Shown piece by piece: positions 9,635 through 18,484 of a DNA stretch of 64,000 nt. Position 1 is the stretch's first letter; each line of letters starts with the position of its first letter. The DNA is from Pseudomonas sp. SCA2728.1_7 (GTDB taxonomy: Bacteria; Pseudomonadota; Gammaproteobacteria; Pseudomonadales; Pseudomonadaceae), in contig NZ_CP073104.1 of NCBI RefSeq assembly GCF_018138145.1, forward strand, positions 310,001-374,000, in the 5' to 3' direction. The position numbers and the translations under genes are program-made. The notes beneath the pieces are model-generated. The model searched no databases and was not told the origin of the DNA. It worked only from the letters and a program-made list of their open reading frames with translations.

Positions 9635-9893
9635 CACCCCTCACCCCAGCCCTCTCCCCAAGGAGAGGGAGCTAATTTGTGGGCTTTTCAAAATCCTAGT
9701 TCGACTCGATATCTCAGGTCGGCGTATTTCGAACAGACGCCTCGGCCAGTCTCCTTTCCCCAAGGAGAGGGCTGAGGTGAGGATTTTGCAAAACCCGAGT
9801 TCGGCTCGATATCTCAGGTCGGCGTATTTCAAACAGACGCCTAGGTCAGTCCCCTCTCCCTCTGGGAGAGGGCTAGGGTGAGGGGCTTTGGCT
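9635..9893. repeat. Tandem CCCTCTCCC/GGGAGAGGG repeat array (two spacers, three palindromes)
   Basis: Palindromes of the type CCCTCACCC...CCCTCTCCC-NNNN-GGGAGAGGG occur at about 9640-9670, 9745-9782 and 9850-9890. They are separated by near-identical spacers containing TTCGACTCGATATCTCAGGTCGGCGTATTTC, which starts at 9700 and again at 9800 (100-bp period). The array fills the space between the YcaO-fusion stop and the convergent thioesterase, and overlaps the thioesterase's last codons. Confidence 0.75.
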
Positions 9894-10388
9894 TTTACGC
9901 CCATGCGCCGCATCCGCCAATTGCCCGGTATCGACCCGCACAAACACCGAATCACCCACCGCCGTCAGTACATCCCCCGCATACACCTCGCAAATCACCC
10001 GGGTCTTGCGCCCAACCTCACCCTCGACGGTCGCCCGCAAAACCAGCGGTACGCCCATCGGTGTCGGTTTGATGAACTTGATGCCGAGGTTGCCAGTAAC
10101 GCAGTCAATGCGCGGCAGGCTGCCTGGTTCGCGGTTCTCCGCGCGGTAGTGGTAAGCCATCGCTGTCCAGTTGGAATGGCAGTCGACCAGCATCGCGATC
10201 AAGCCGCCGTAGACCAGGTCCGGCCAGCCGCAGTATTTGGCCTCCGGCAGGTGTTCGGCAATGACGTGCACGCCGTCTTCATGCCAATGGCTTTTGACGT
10301 GCAGGCCGTGCGGGTTGCGGCCGCCGCAGCCGTAACAGACGCCTTCGGGCGCGGCGAGGTCTTGCAGAGGAGTATCGAGGCTGGACAT
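9873..10388 (-). CDS. PaaI/hotdog-fold thioesterase family protein
   Basis: 171 residues. CYGCGGRNPHGLHVKSHW followed by WPDLVYGGLIAMLVDCHSNWTA is the hotdog-fold acyl-CoA thioesterase pattern (PaaI-like, with an N-terminal Cys pair and the catalytic-helix D/H-S region). Family members hydrolyse acyl- or aryl-CoA thioesters in the cytoplasm; the substrate is unknown. The start at 10388 follows GGATAA. It is followed upstream by the diguanylate cyclase gene (stop 10397), only 8 bp away and in the same direction, so they may be cotranscribed. The last six residues (SQSPSP) and the stop come from the repeat array, so the natural C terminus was probably replaced when the repeat arrived. Confidence 0.85.
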   Translation of the reverse strand: MSSLDTPLQDLAAPEGVCYGCGGRNPHGLHVKSHWHEDGVHVIAEHLPEAKYCGWPDLVYGGLIAMLVDCHSNWTAMAYHYRAENREPGSLPRIDCVTGNLGIKFIKPTPMGVPLVLRATVEGEVGRKTRVICEVYAGDVLTAVGDSVFVRVDTGQLADAAHGRKSQSPSP

Positions 10389-10396
10389 GGTTTTTA

Positions 10397-11554
10397 TTAT
10401 CCTGGCGTGGTGAGTCCGGTCAGGCGCAGGCGATTGCGCCCGCCGCGTTTCGATTCGTAGAGTGCCGCGTCGCCTTGCTCGATCAGTGTCGTCAGGTTGG
10501 CGGGCGGGTTGTCGAACAGGCTGGCGCCGATGCTCAGGGTCACGGCCGCGGTGGTGGGGAATGTCTGTGAAGTGGTGCTGAGAAACTGCTCGCGCAAGGC
10601 GTTGCCCAGTTCCATGACGCGCTCACTCGATGCGCTGTTTAACAGAATGACAAACTCGTCACCGCCCAGGCGCGCCGTCAGCGCATTGCGCGGCAGTAAC
10701 GAGCGGATCATCTCGCTCAGGGCGATCAACAAACGATCCCCAGCGGTGTGGCCGTGCTGGTCGTTGACCAGTTTGAAATTGTCGATATCGATCAGCAGCA
10801 AGGCGCCGGGATGCTCTGGCGAAACCTGTTCGAGCAGGCGCGGCGCGCGCTTTTCGAGGGCGCGGCGGTTGTACAGGGCGGTCAGCGGATCGCGTTCGGC
10901 GAGGCGGGCGATCTGTTTTTCCCGGCGATAACGTTCGGTGCCGGTCATCGACAAAGCGATCAACATGATTGCCATCGCGCCCTCGACCAGGGAAATCTGG
11001 ATGATCTCGCCACGAAACGCCGCCAGATCGATCAGCGTGCCGGGGATCACCACGGTCAGGGCTTTGGCTACATAGAAGATCCCATGGCCGAGCAAAACGT
11101 AACGCAACTGCACCGCGCCGACGCTCAACGACTTGCCGTGGGGGCGAAGCAGTGAGCTGGCCTTGAGCGTCGCCAGCGCCACCAGCAGCGAATTGGCTGC
11201 GAGCATGACCTTGGACCACAGCGGCCCGTCCGGCAACAGCAGCATGACCAGCCAAGTGACAAAGATCAGATACCAGGCCGGCGACAGCCGTATCTGGGTA
11301 AAACGTGCCACACCGAGCAGGAACAGGAAGTGCGCGGTCACCAGCAAGCCGTTGGCGAACCAGATGCCGATCAGCAAAAAGCCGCTGCTGCGCAGCAGGG
11401 CCAGGGTGGAACCGACGGTGATGGTGGCAAAACCGGCGCTCCACAACAGTAGCGAAGGCTCACGAATGCTGCGCCATTCGATCGCCAGATACAGCGCGGC
11501 AGCGGCTGCGAGGGCGATGGAAAGGGTCAACATCGTCGGTGGGTCGAGCGGCAT
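10397..11554 (-). CDS. Polytopic membrane diguanylate cyclase (GGDEF)
   Basis: 385 residues from the ATG at 11554 (MPLDPPTMLTLSIALAAA). A further ATG six codons in is equally possible, and longer upstream readings are not hydrophobic and are less likely. About seven hydrophobic helices (to about residue 195, including LLLWSAGFATITVGSTLALL and LIFVTWLVMLLLPDGPLW) precede a GGDEF domain with RLGGDEFVILLNS. The inhibitory RxxD motif expected five residues before GGDEF is absent (RNAL), so product inhibition may be lost. It makes cyclic-di-GMP from GTP at the inner membrane. The membrane part is a MASE-like sensor of unrecognised ligand. Confidence 0.88.
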   Translation of the reverse strand: MPLDPPTMLTLSIALAAAAALYLAIEWRSIREPSLLLWSAGFATITVGSTLALLRSSGFLLIGIWFANGLLVTAHFLFLLGVARFTQIRLSPAWYLIFVTWLVMLLLPDGPLWSKVMLAANSLLVALATLKASSLLRPHGKSLSVGAVQLRYVLLGHGIFYVAKALTVVIPGTLIDLAAFRGEIIQISLVEGAMAIMLIALSMTGTERYRREKQIARLAERDPLTALYNRRALEKRAPRLLEQVSPEHPGALLLIDIDNFKLVNDQHGHTAGDRLLIALSEMIRSLLPRNALTARLGGDEFVILLNSASSERVMELGNALREQFLSTTSQTFPTTAAVTLSIGASLFDNPPANLTTLIEQGDAALYESKRGGRNRLRLTGLTTPG

Positions 11555-11701
11555 TTCTTGATGAGCCTGTCTGATTGGCAGTGAGACCGGCGATTGTAAG
11601 CGTTCGGGCGGTTTTTTCGCAGAGGCCTTATTGCCGCGCAGACCATTGGCAGCGGGGAGGGCGCGGTCGTTAGTCGCCCCCCTGACCACGGTGCCGATCG
11701 G

Positions 11702-11950
11702 TCATTGCTGTGGCGCGAGCCAGGTGTCGACGACTCGACGATCCAGCTCTTCCCAGTACGCCATGCCCAGCACGCGGGTGGTGTTGAGCCCGCGCAGGTA
11801 ACCGCGCAACTGATTGGCAGTGTCGGTGATGATCTGCGGGTCGGTGATGCCTTTGTCCAGCAATACGCTTTCGTACTGAACCAGATACTCGGCCACACGC
11901 TCGCGGAAATCGGGCAGAACGGCGTCACGGATCAGGTCAAACGTTCTCAA
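11702..11950 (-). CDS. Small hypothetical protein with TTG start, 82 aa
   Basis: The first codon is TTG at 11950, preceded by GAGGAG at good spacing (6 nt). No upstream ATG fits. The protein (MRTFDLIRDAVLPDFRERVA...) is helical and soluble with no known motif. It lies upstream of the diguanylate cyclase in the same direction, 147 bp apart. Function unknown. Confidence 0.65.
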   Translation of the reverse strand: MRTFDLIRDAVLPDFRERVAEYLVQYESVLLDKGITDPQIITDTANQLRGYLRGLNTTRVLGMAYWEELDRRVVDTWLAPQQ

Positions 11951-12120
11951 GGCGAACTCCTCATTTCATGTTTTTCTAGTTGTGGTTGAGTGTGTATCAG
12001 TCTGCACGTCGCGCAACTATTGCTAGAAGTAATAGTGACCATCAAGAAACGCAAGTTCTGCTTTGTCGGTAAACGGCGGAAAATCGCCTTCATCGAACAC
12101 GCACTCAAGGAATTTGCGCG

Positions 12121-12765
12121 ATGAACACCCTGACCCGACTGGCTTTGGTCGCCCTGCTGACAGGCGGCGCACTGTTCACAGCTCCGACTTACGCAGCCGA
12201 CGCCGAATCGTGTCACTTCCAGACCCTCACAGGCAGCAGCGCCACCCTTCAGCATTCACAGACGGTCGGCGTGCTGCTCAGCGAGAACACTCTGGACAAC
12301 CTGCAATACCTTGAGCGTTACCACGACATGGCGGTCAACGGCGCGAAAGATGCGCTCGACTCGCGGATTCGTGAAGCCTTTGTCAGCAGTTCCGATCCGG
12401 AGCTGGCCATCGACTGGCTGGTGAGTTCGCTGCAACAACAGTTCTTGTCGGTGACCGTTTACGACAACCTGGATGCGCTGGTGCAGGCTCATCCGGACGT
12501 GGTGGTGAAGCTCGACACGTTCAATCGGCTGCTGACCCAGCGTAACAGTCTGGTCGAGGCGCGGTTCACCGCACGCTTCTACGACGCCGACCTGCAATAC
12601 ATCGGCAAGGCTGAAGGCGCCGTCGAGAAACAGTTGCCTTCGGTGTGGGTGCATAACCAGGCCGCACCGGTCATCGCTGCGCAGATCGACAAGCAGCGTG
12701 ACTTGCAACTCAACGCCTTGAAGCAATTCGATGTGTCGCTCAAGGCGTTGGTGGCGTCGAGCTGA
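12121..12765 (+). CDS. Exported protein of unknown function, 214 aa
   Basis: A signal peptide is evident (MNTLTRLALVALLTGGALFTAPTYA, cleavage before ADAESC). The mature part is largely helical, with two acidic stretches and the segment DNLDALVQAHPDVVVKLDTFNRLLTQRNS. No lipobox, so it is periplasmic or secreted. It lies 86 bp before a small lipoprotein gene in the same direction, possibly a two-gene unit. No family was recognised. Confidence 0.75.
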   Translation: MNTLTRLALVALLTGGALFTAPTYAADAESCHFQTLTGSSATLQHSQTVGVLLSENTLDNLQYLERYHDMAVNGAKDALDSRIREAFVSSSDPELAIDWLVSSLQQQFLSVTVYDNLDALVQAHPDVVVKLDTFNRLLTQRNSLVEARFTARFYDADLQYIGKAEGAVEKQLPSVWVHNQAAPVIAAQIDKQRDLQLNALKQFDVSLKALVASS

Positions 12766-12851
12766 ACACTTAAAACATAAATGGCAACGGCGGCTCCGTG
12801 AGGCTGAACCGTTGCCGGTTGAATCGAACCTTTATTTTCAGGATGACACCG

Positions 12852-13193
12852 ATGCGTCTTTTCTTTGTGCCTGCTCTGGCCGTTGCCTCTTTGTTGCTCG
12901 CTGGTTGTGCTTCGGCGCCGAATAACCCGAGCCTGACCTTGCAGACCAGCAAGACGCCTGCGCAGTACGCGGACTGTGTTGTGCCGAAGTTGCAGGGCAG
13001 TGCGCTGAACCCGACGGTTTCGCAGACTCAGCGCAGTTATCGGATTGTGGTGCCGAGCAAGGTTTCGGCTGACAACGTGCTGGAGGCTTACAAGGCTGGC
13101 GCTGGCGGCAAGGTGTTTATCTACGAGCGGCATTTGTTGGCTTCGAATCTTTTGCCTTCGAGTTTTGAGCGGGCTGCGCAGGATTGCATCTGA
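12852..13193 (+). CDS. Small lipoprotein, 113 aa
   Basis: The ATG at 12852 is chosen because AGGA is 8 nt upstream and the protein then starts MRLFFVPALAVASLLLAGC, a classic lipoprotein signal with lipobox LLAGC. The lipidated Cys is followed by A-S, which in gammaproteobacteria favours outer-membrane sorting. The mature domain has two further cysteines (YADC and AAQDC), probably a disulfide, and a segment (SYRIVVPSKVSADNVLEAYKAG) also found in small pseudomonad lipoproteins. Function unknown. Two strong terminators follow. Confidence 0.75.
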   Translation: MRLFFVPALAVASLLLAGCASAPNNPSLTLQTSKTPAQYADCVVPKLQGSALNPTVSQTQRSYRIVVPSKVSADNVLEAYKAGAGGKVFIYERHLLASNLLPSSFERAAQDCI

Positions 13194-13226
13194 TTTTGGC
13201 TTTTGTACGGATTTGACTGAGCTCCT

Positions 13227-13254
13227 TTGGTTGGCCGCAACCAACCAATTTTTT
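13227..13254 (+). terminator. Rho-independent terminator 1
   Basis: TTGGTTGG-CCGCAA-CCAACCAA is a perfect 8-bp stem followed by TTTTTT. It lies 33 bp behind the lipoprotein stop. Confidence 0.8.
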
Positions 13255-13290
13255 GCCCCGCGCCCTTATTTGGTTGCGGGGCTTTTTTTT
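13255..13290 (+). terminator. Rho-independent terminator 2, in tandem
   Basis: GCCCCGC and GCGGGGC form a 7-bp GC stem with a 14-nt loop, then eight T residues. It directly follows terminator 1. Confidence 0.8.
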
Positions 13291-13379
13291 GGCTTGGCGG
13301 CCTTTGGGCCGACCAGGCTCTTGGGGTTTTGGGTGAATATCCGTTGTTTTTGGGGTTGCGGCTGGCGGTTTCGCTCTTA

Positions 13380-13620
13380 CAGCGAGTCCCTTTGGCAAAC
13401 GCCCCAAAGGAACCAAAGGTCTGGGCCCCCGCGTTCGGCCCTCGCCGTGGCTCGGGTTCCTTCGTTACGGGATCTATCCGGGGGCATCGCCTACGGTTTG
13501 CTTCGCTGCACCTCCTCTCGATGCATTTGGCTCCGCCAAACGGTCGCTGCGCTCCCACCCCCGGATAAATCCCTCCACTCAGCCTGCCGAAGGGGCCAGC
13601 ACGGCAAGATCAAGAGCTGC
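13380..13620. repeat. Dispersed high-copy Pseudomonas element, degenerate copy
   Basis: The stretch with CCAAAGGAACCAAAGGTC, then GGGGGCATCGCCTACGGTTT, GCTTCGCTGCACCTCCTCTC, and CCCGGATAAATCCCTCCACT resembles a repeated non-coding sequence common in fluorescent pseudomonads (recalled, not searched). Frames through it are open by composition only. It lies in an 878-bp gene-free stretch (13194-14071) that otherwise holds two terminators and a tandem repeat array. Confidence 0.45.
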
Positions 13621-13700
13621 AGTCGAGCTAACGCTCATCCTGTTGAGTGGTGAGTAGCGGGCGGGGGGGGCGGCTTTTGATTTGTTTCAGAATTTGAGTG

Positions 13701-14013
13701 CGGCTCGGTATTCCACGTCGGTGTATCTCTTGCCATCACCTCGGTCAGTTCCCTCTCCCTCCGGGAGAGGGCTAGGGTGAGGGGCTTTTGATCTGCCGCG
13801 GTATTGAGTTCAACTCGGTATTTCATCTCGCTGTATTTCTCGCAATCACCTCGGTCAGCTCCCTCTCCCTGCGTGAAAAGGCCAGGGTGAGGGGCTTTTG
13901 ATCTGGTTCAGTATCGAATTCAACTCGGTATTTCATCTCGCTGTATTTCTCGCAATCACCTCGATCAGTTCCCTCTCCCTCTGGGAGAGGGTTAGGGTGA
14001 GGGGCTTTTGATC
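13701..14013. repeat. Tandem repeat array, exact 110-bp period, three units
   Basis: The landmark GGCTCGGTA/CAACTCGGTATTTCA begins at 13701, 13811 and 13921, giving a 110-bp period. Each unit ends in TCCCTCTCCC...GGGTGAGGGGCTTTTGATCTG. Units 1 and 3 keep the CTCTCCCTCYGGGAGAG palindrome; unit 2 has lost it (CTCTCCCTGCGTGAAAAG). It is the same family as the arrays at 9.6, 33.2 and 47.7 kb. Confidence 0.8.
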
Positions 14014-14071
14014 TGGGCTATGCGGGCGGTTGCTGTAACATGCAGCAACTTCAATCTTGCGAGCAGCGAAA

Positions 14072-14713
14072 ATGGATTCTCACTCGATATTGACCTTCAC
14101 ACTGGTCGCCGCAATTGCCATCGCCAGCCCGGGGCCGGCGACGTTGATGGCGATCAATAACAGTCTCGCGCATGGGCAGCGCAGTACGATCTGGTCGTCG
14201 CTGGGCAATGCCAGTGGTTTGTTCTGTCTGTCGGCGGCGGCGATGTTGGGGTTGGGGGCGTTGTTGGCCAGTTCCGAAATTCTGTTCAATGCGGTGAAGA
14301 TCATCGGGGCCGGGTATTTGTTCTATCTCGGGGTCAAGCAGCTGTTCAAAAAGGGGCCGATGCTGCCGGAGGGTGTCGAGGGAGCGGCGAGTACGGTGCG
14401 ACCGACCCGCGGTAAGCTGTACAAATCGGCCTTTTTGACGGCGGTGACCAATCCCAAGGCGACGATGTTTTTTACCGCGCTGTTTCCGCAGTTCATTGAC
14501 CAGGGCGCCGCGCTGTTGCCGCAGTTTCTGATCCTGACTTCGATTTTCATGGCGTTGTCGGTATCGTCACTGAGCGTTTATGCGGCGCTGGCGTCCCGGG
14601 CCAAGGGTGTGTTGACTCGTCCGGCCTTGTCCCGTTGGGTCAGTCGTGTGGTCGGTTCGACCTTTATCGGTTTTGGTGCAGCGATTCTGACGATGCGTCG
14701 GCAGGCGGCTTAA
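14072..14713 (+). CDS. LysE/RhtB-family amino-acid or metabolite exporter
   Basis: 213 residues from the ATG at 14072 (MDSHSILTFTLVAAIAIASPGPATL); a TTG five codons upstream is the alternative. The N-terminal SPGPATLMAINNSLAHG motif is the LysE/RhtB signature, with six hydrophobic helices and NPKATMFFTALFPQF in the middle as usual. The protein exports amino acids or similar small molecules across the inner membrane; the substrate is unassigned. Its TAA stop overlaps the stop of the convergent histidine kinase (TTAA shared). Confidence 0.9.
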   Translation: MDSHSILTFTLVAAIAIASPGPATLMAINNSLAHGQRSTIWSSLGNASGLFCLSAAAMLGLGALLASSEILFNAVKIIGAGYLFYLGVKQLFKKGPMLPEGVEGAASTVRPTRGKLYKSAFLTAVTNPKATMFFTALFPQFIDQGAALLPQFLILTSIFMALSVSSLSVYAALASRAKGVLTRPALSRWVSRVVGSTFIGFGAAILTMRRQAA

Positions 14714-15903
14714 ACCCATTTGAACCGGGCCGGGAATCTCGCCACAAAGCAGGTTCCCGCCTCGGCAGTTGAGGTCACGCTCAAGGTGCCGTTGTGCGCT
14801 GTCGCTATCTGCGATGCGATGTAAAGTCCCAAGCCCAAACCTTCGCAACGCTGCCCGGCTTCGGCTCGGGAAAACGGTTCGAACAGCAGTGGCATCAATT
14901 GCGCTGAAATCGGCGTGCCCTGATTGGTCAGGGAAATCACGATCTCGTCATTTTCTGCATAGGCTTTGAGAACGATCGGCGCGCTGTTCGAGCCATGGGT
15001 CGCGGCGTTGCCCAGCAGATTGGAGAGCAATTGACTGATGCGCAGCGCATCGCAATAGATGCCTGCCGGCACATCCAGCTCATGGATAAACACCGCTTGG
15101 GGATGGGAGGCTTGTACCTCGGCAAGGGTCAATTGCAGGGTGTGCTGCAAGTCATCAACCAACTTGCGCTGCACCGGAATCCCGCCGCCCAGTCGTCCTC
15201 GGGCAAAGTCGAGGATATTTTCGATCAACACACCCATGCGCACCGAGCTGGTGCGAATCGCCGAAATCAGATTGAGTGAGCGCTTTTCTTCGGTTTTGCT
15301 TTCCAGCAGGTCAGCGCTCATGCGAATGGCGCTCAGCGGTGTGCGCAAGTCGTGACCCAGGACGGCGATGAATTGCTCGCGCAGGCGCCCGAGTTCATTG
15401 GCGTTGTTCAGCTCGATTTGGGTCGCTTCCAGATGGCGTTGCGTGTCCAGGTTCATGGCGATCAATTGAGCGAACAAGGTCAGTGTTTTGGTAATGGCCG
15501 GTTCATCGATATTGGCCGGGACCGAATCGATGGCGCACAGCGTGCCGAAGAAATCGCCATTGGCTTTGACGATGGGAATGGAGATATAGCTTTCAAGGCC
15601 ATAGGTTTTCGGCGTGTGGTGAAGCGAAAAGACCGGGTGCGCACTGGCATGCCCGAAAATCACCGGCTGCTGATGCTGGCGGATTTCGTGGCAGATGGTC
15701 GACTCAAGCACCAGTTCGCCACCGGGTTTGAGCCCGAAATCAATGGAGTCATCGACGGCGCACGCCACCCAGTTGCTCTCAGTAACCCGCGCCACCGCCG
15801 CGAAACGCATGCCGGTGAGGTGTTTGACCATGCTCAGGATGACCGGCACCGCGTCAATGCTGCGGATCGCGTCGATGTCGGGGGTAAATGCCGGATTGGT
15901 CAT
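14710..15903 (-). CDS. GAF-domain sensor histidine kinase
   Basis: 397 residues, no membrane segment. A GAF domain occupies about residues 15-155 (GLESYISIPIVKANGDFFGTLCAID). HisKA has its phospho-acceptor at H184 (VLGHDLRTPLSAI), and the HATPase_c domain has NLLGNAATHG (N box), SLTNQGTPIS and GLGLGLYIASQI (G2 box). It is an orphan: no response regulator is adjacent. The soluble GAF input suggests a cytoplasmic small-molecule, redox or light-type signal. The C terminus ends within the exporter stop on the other strand. Confidence 0.9.
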   Translation of the reverse strand: MTNPAFTPDIDAIRSIDAVPVILSMVKHLTGMRFAAVARVTESNWVACAVDDSIDFGLKPGGELVLESTICHEIRQHQQPVIFGHASAHPVFSLHHTPKTYGLESYISIPIVKANGDFFGTLCAIDSVPANIDEPAITKTLTLFAQLIAMNLDTQRHLEATQIELNNANELGRLREQFIAVLGHDLRTPLSAIRMSADLLESKTEEKRSLNLISAIRTSSVRMGVLIENILDFARGRLGGGIPVQRKLVDDLQHTLQLTLAEVQASHPQAVFIHELDVPAGIYCDALRISQLLSNLLGNAATHGSNSAPIVLKAYAENDEIVISLTNQGTPISAQLMPLLFEPFSRAEAGQRCEGLGLGLYIASQIATAHNGTLSVTSTAEAGTCFVARFPARFKWV

Positions 15904-15983
15904 GGTGTGATGCTTCGTGAAGAGTTCGCTCAGAGACTATCTGTTATTGCCGAACATGACTAATGCGCAAGCCACAAAGAACA

Positions 15984-16016
15984 AGGGCGCCACGGATTTC
16001 CCGGGCGCCCTTTTTT
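15984..16016. terminator. Terminator hairpin behind the siderophore receptor
   Basis: AGGGCGCC and GGGCGCCCT form a stem with an 11-nt loop; TTTTTT follows on the plus strand and TTGTTCTTT on the minus strand. It lies 25 bp beyond the receptor's stop (minus), so it most likely ends that transcript. Confidence 0.65.
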
Positions 16017-16040
16017 ATCGCAGGTTCGAACGTCAACGAT

Positions 16041-18218
16041 TCAGAACTTGTATTTGGCGGTCAGCATGTAACTGCGCGGGTTGCCGTAGTTGTCGTTGGA
16101 ACCCCAGGTAACATCGGAGCCGATGGCGGAGTAATAGACGCGGTCAAAGATATTGTTCGCGTTGACTTGCAGATCCAGGTGTTTGTTGACTTCGTACCCG
16201 GCCATCAGATCGGTGACGGCATAGCCGCCCTGTTCTAGACGGTAGCTACCGTTATTGGCCAGGGTGATGTCGTTGTACATGCGGCTCTGCCAGTAGACGT
16301 TGCCACCTACACGCAGGTGTTGCAGCGGGCCCTGGAAGCGGTACACGGTGGAGACCTTGAACAGATGCTCAGGCGTGTCGGTGTCGAAACGCTGATTGTT
16401 GTTGGCCGGGTTTTCATCCTTGATGTAGTGCGCGCGGGTGTAGGTATAGCCGGCGCCGACTTGCCAGTTGTCGGTCAGGGCGCCTTGCAGTTCCATGTCG
16501 ACGCCTTGGCTACGCACCTTGCCCGATGACCCGTAGCAGGTCAGGACCGGGCAGCCGAACTGAGTGTCGGCCTGGGTGGCGCGGCCGGTCTGGTCCATCT
16601 GGAACACTGCCAGACTGGCGTTGAGGGCGCCGTTGAAGTACTCGCCCTTGATGCCCACCTCGTAGTTTTCGCCGACGATCGGTTCGAGCACCTTGCCGCC
16701 GAGGTCTTTCTGGGTTTGCGGGGTGAAGATGTCGGTATAGCTGGCGTACACCGAGTGGTGGTCGTCGAGTTTGTAGATCAGACCGGCATAGCGGGTGAGA
16801 TTACGGGTGACCTTGTAGTCGCCATCGCCGGAGCGATCATCGTTGTCATACCAGTCGAGACGGCCGCCGAGAATCAGTGTCAGTGGATCGGCCAGGCTCA
16901 GGCGGGTGGTCAGGTAAACGGCGTCCTGAGTGGTGACGGTGCGGGTTTTGCCGTCACGCACGAAGTCTGGTTTTGGCGCGCCAATCGGCCAGGCCGTGGT
17001 GTACGGGTCGTATTCCTTGGTGGTCGCGTCATATACGCGGTTGCTGGCGCCGACGACCAGTTCGTGGCTGCGGCCAAACGCTTCGAACGGGCCACTGGCG
17101 AACACGTCGAGCGAGCGCTGCTTGTCGGTGTGATGGGATTGATAGGCGGTGGTTTCCAGCGGGCCGGCGTAGCGCGACAGGTAAGTCCCGGAGAACTCGC
17201 CGTCAAGGGTCGAGGACGAACCGGCGACATGCAGTTTCCAGTCGTTGTCGAAACGATGCTCGACTTCACCGAACACGGTGTCGATTTGCAGCTTGCGGTT
17301 TTCCCAGTCGGTGCCCGGGTAGGTGGAGCGGGGCAGATCGAGGTGGTGGCCGTTGGTGCCGATCGGCAGGCCGCCCCAGAAATAGTTGGTTTGCTCATTC
17401 TGCCGCGAGAAACCCAGGGTCGCGGTGGTGCTGTCGCTCAGGTCGGCTTCACCGATGGCGTAGAACAAGCCATGGTCGTTTTCTTCCTTGTCGCGGAAGC
17501 TGTCAGCCCCTTGATAGGAGCTGACCACGCGGCCACGCAAGGTGCCGCTTTCGTTCAAGGGGCTGGAGGCGTCGATTTCGCCACGGTAGTCATCCCAACT
17601 GCCGGCGGCACCGGTGAGGGTCACGCGTTGATCGGCAGTCGGGCGTTTGCGCACCAGGTTGATCGCCGCCGAAGGGTTGCCGGCACCGGTGACCAGACCG
17701 GTCGCACCACGGACGATTTCGACGCGGTCGAACATCGCCAGGTTCGGTTGCACTGCCATCGAGAACGGCGAGTACGAACTCGGCAGGCCGTCGTACATGA
17801 TGGTGTCGATGTCGAAACCGCGCGAGCTGTACGTCTGCCGACCCGGGCCGCTGGCCTGACTGAGGAACAACCCCGGCGTGCCTTTCACCACGTCGTTGAT
17901 GCTGGTCATGTTCTGGTCGTCCATGCGCTGACGGGTGATCACCGTTACTGCCTGAGGCGTTTCGCGCATGGTCAGCGACAGCTTGGTTGCCGTGCGCATC
18001 GGGCCAGTGGTGTAGGACTGGGTGTCTTCGGTGGTGCTGCTCATCTGCGTGGCGCCGATTTCTGTCGCATCCAGTTCCAGTGTGGCCGGCGCGGTTTTTT
18101 CAGGCGTGGCGGGCGTTGTCTCGTCGGCCAGTGCCGGTGTAATGCTGGCCATGCAGATGGCGAGCGCCAACAGGCTAGGTGAACGGTTTGAGCGGCGGTG
18201 AATGGTGCGAAACGACAT
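16041..18218 (-). CDS. TonB-dependent ferric-siderophore receptor
   Basis: 725 residues. The ATG at 18218 has GGGGAAG 7 nt upstream; an upstream TTG would add one residue. A signal peptide (SLLALAICMASITPALA) precedes a plug with MRETPQAVTVITRQRM, FDIDTIMYDGLPS and DRVEIVRGATGLVTGAGNPSAAINLVRKRP, the signature of the FhuE/FoxA/FpvB-like subfamily for hydroxamate-type siderophores. The barrel ends NPRSYMLTAKYKF with the canonical terminal Phe. It imports an iron chelate, probably a xenosiderophore because no biosynthesis genes are present. No N-terminal STN signalling domain or sigma factor is seen, so direct Fur control is the simplest model. Confidence 0.93.
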   Translation of the reverse strand: MSFRTIHRRSNRSPSLLALAICMASITPALADETTPATPEKTAPATLELDATEIGATQMSSTTEDTQSYTTGPMRTATKLSLTMRETPQAVTVITRQRMDDQNMTSINDVVKGTPGLFLSQASGPGRQTYSSRGFDIDTIMYDGLPSSYSPFSMAVQPNLAMFDRVEIVRGATGLVTGAGNPSAAINLVRKRPTADQRVTLTGAAGSWDDYRGEIDASSPLNESGTLRGRVVSSYQGADSFRDKEENDHGLFYAIGEADLSDSTTATLGFSRQNEQTNYFWGGLPIGTNGHHLDLPRSTYPGTDWENRKLQIDTVFGEVEHRFDNDWKLHVAGSSSTLDGEFSGTYLSRYAGPLETTAYQSHHTDKQRSLDVFASGPFEAFGRSHELVVGASNRVYDATTKEYDPYTTAWPIGAPKPDFVRDGKTRTVTTQDAVYLTTRLSLADPLTLILGGRLDWYDNDDRSGDGDYKVTRNLTRYAGLIYKLDDHHSVYASYTDIFTPQTQKDLGGKVLEPIVGENYEVGIKGEYFNGALNASLAVFQMDQTGRATQADTQFGCPVLTCYGSSGKVRSQGVDMELQGALTDNWQVGAGYTYTRAHYIKDENPANNNQRFDTDTPEHLFKVSTVYRFQGPLQHLRVGGNVYWQSRMYNDITLANNGSYRLEQGGYAVTDLMAGYEVNKHLDLQVNANNIFDRVYYSAIGSDVTWGSNDNYGNPRSYMLTAKYKF

Positions 18219-18266
18219 CAATCTGCTTCCCCAAATGATACGAAAACGAATCCAGTGCGAGTGCGT

Positions 18267-18288
18267 GTAGGAATTATTCGCATTAGTG
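18267..18288 (-). promoter_or_regulatory. Possible Fur box upstream of the receptor
   Basis: On the minus strand CACTAATGCGAATAATTCCTAC resembles the GATAATGATAATCATTATC Fur consensus at about 11 of 17 positions, and lies about 50-70 bp before the start codon. The match is partial. Confidence 0.4.
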
Positions 18289-18431
18289 TGTCAGATCATT
18301 CCGGGTGAAGAAAGCCGTACGGCTCAGTTAGTTAACGAATTTTTCACAATTGACTGGGCGCTCTGCGTCGCGGGTTGGCGCAGGGTTCTGGTTTTTTGGG
18401 GGATGAGAGAGGGGCGAATCGAGGCATGGCG

Positions 18432-18459
18432 GGCCGATCACAGAAGCGTGTGATCGGCT
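18432..18459 (-). terminator. Strong hairpin behind the GST gene
   Basis: GCCGATCACA and TGTGATCGGC form a perfect 10-bp stem with loop GAAGCG, 26 bp past the GST stop. No T run follows, so it may be a pause or protector rather than a classic terminator. Confidence 0.45.
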
Positions 18460-18484
18460 CGCTGATGAGGGTAATTAGGGCGTG

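Noticed and set aside
13701..14013. Tandem arrays as possible CRISPR
   Set aside because: Units are 100-124 bp with palindromes and no unique spacers; no cas genes.
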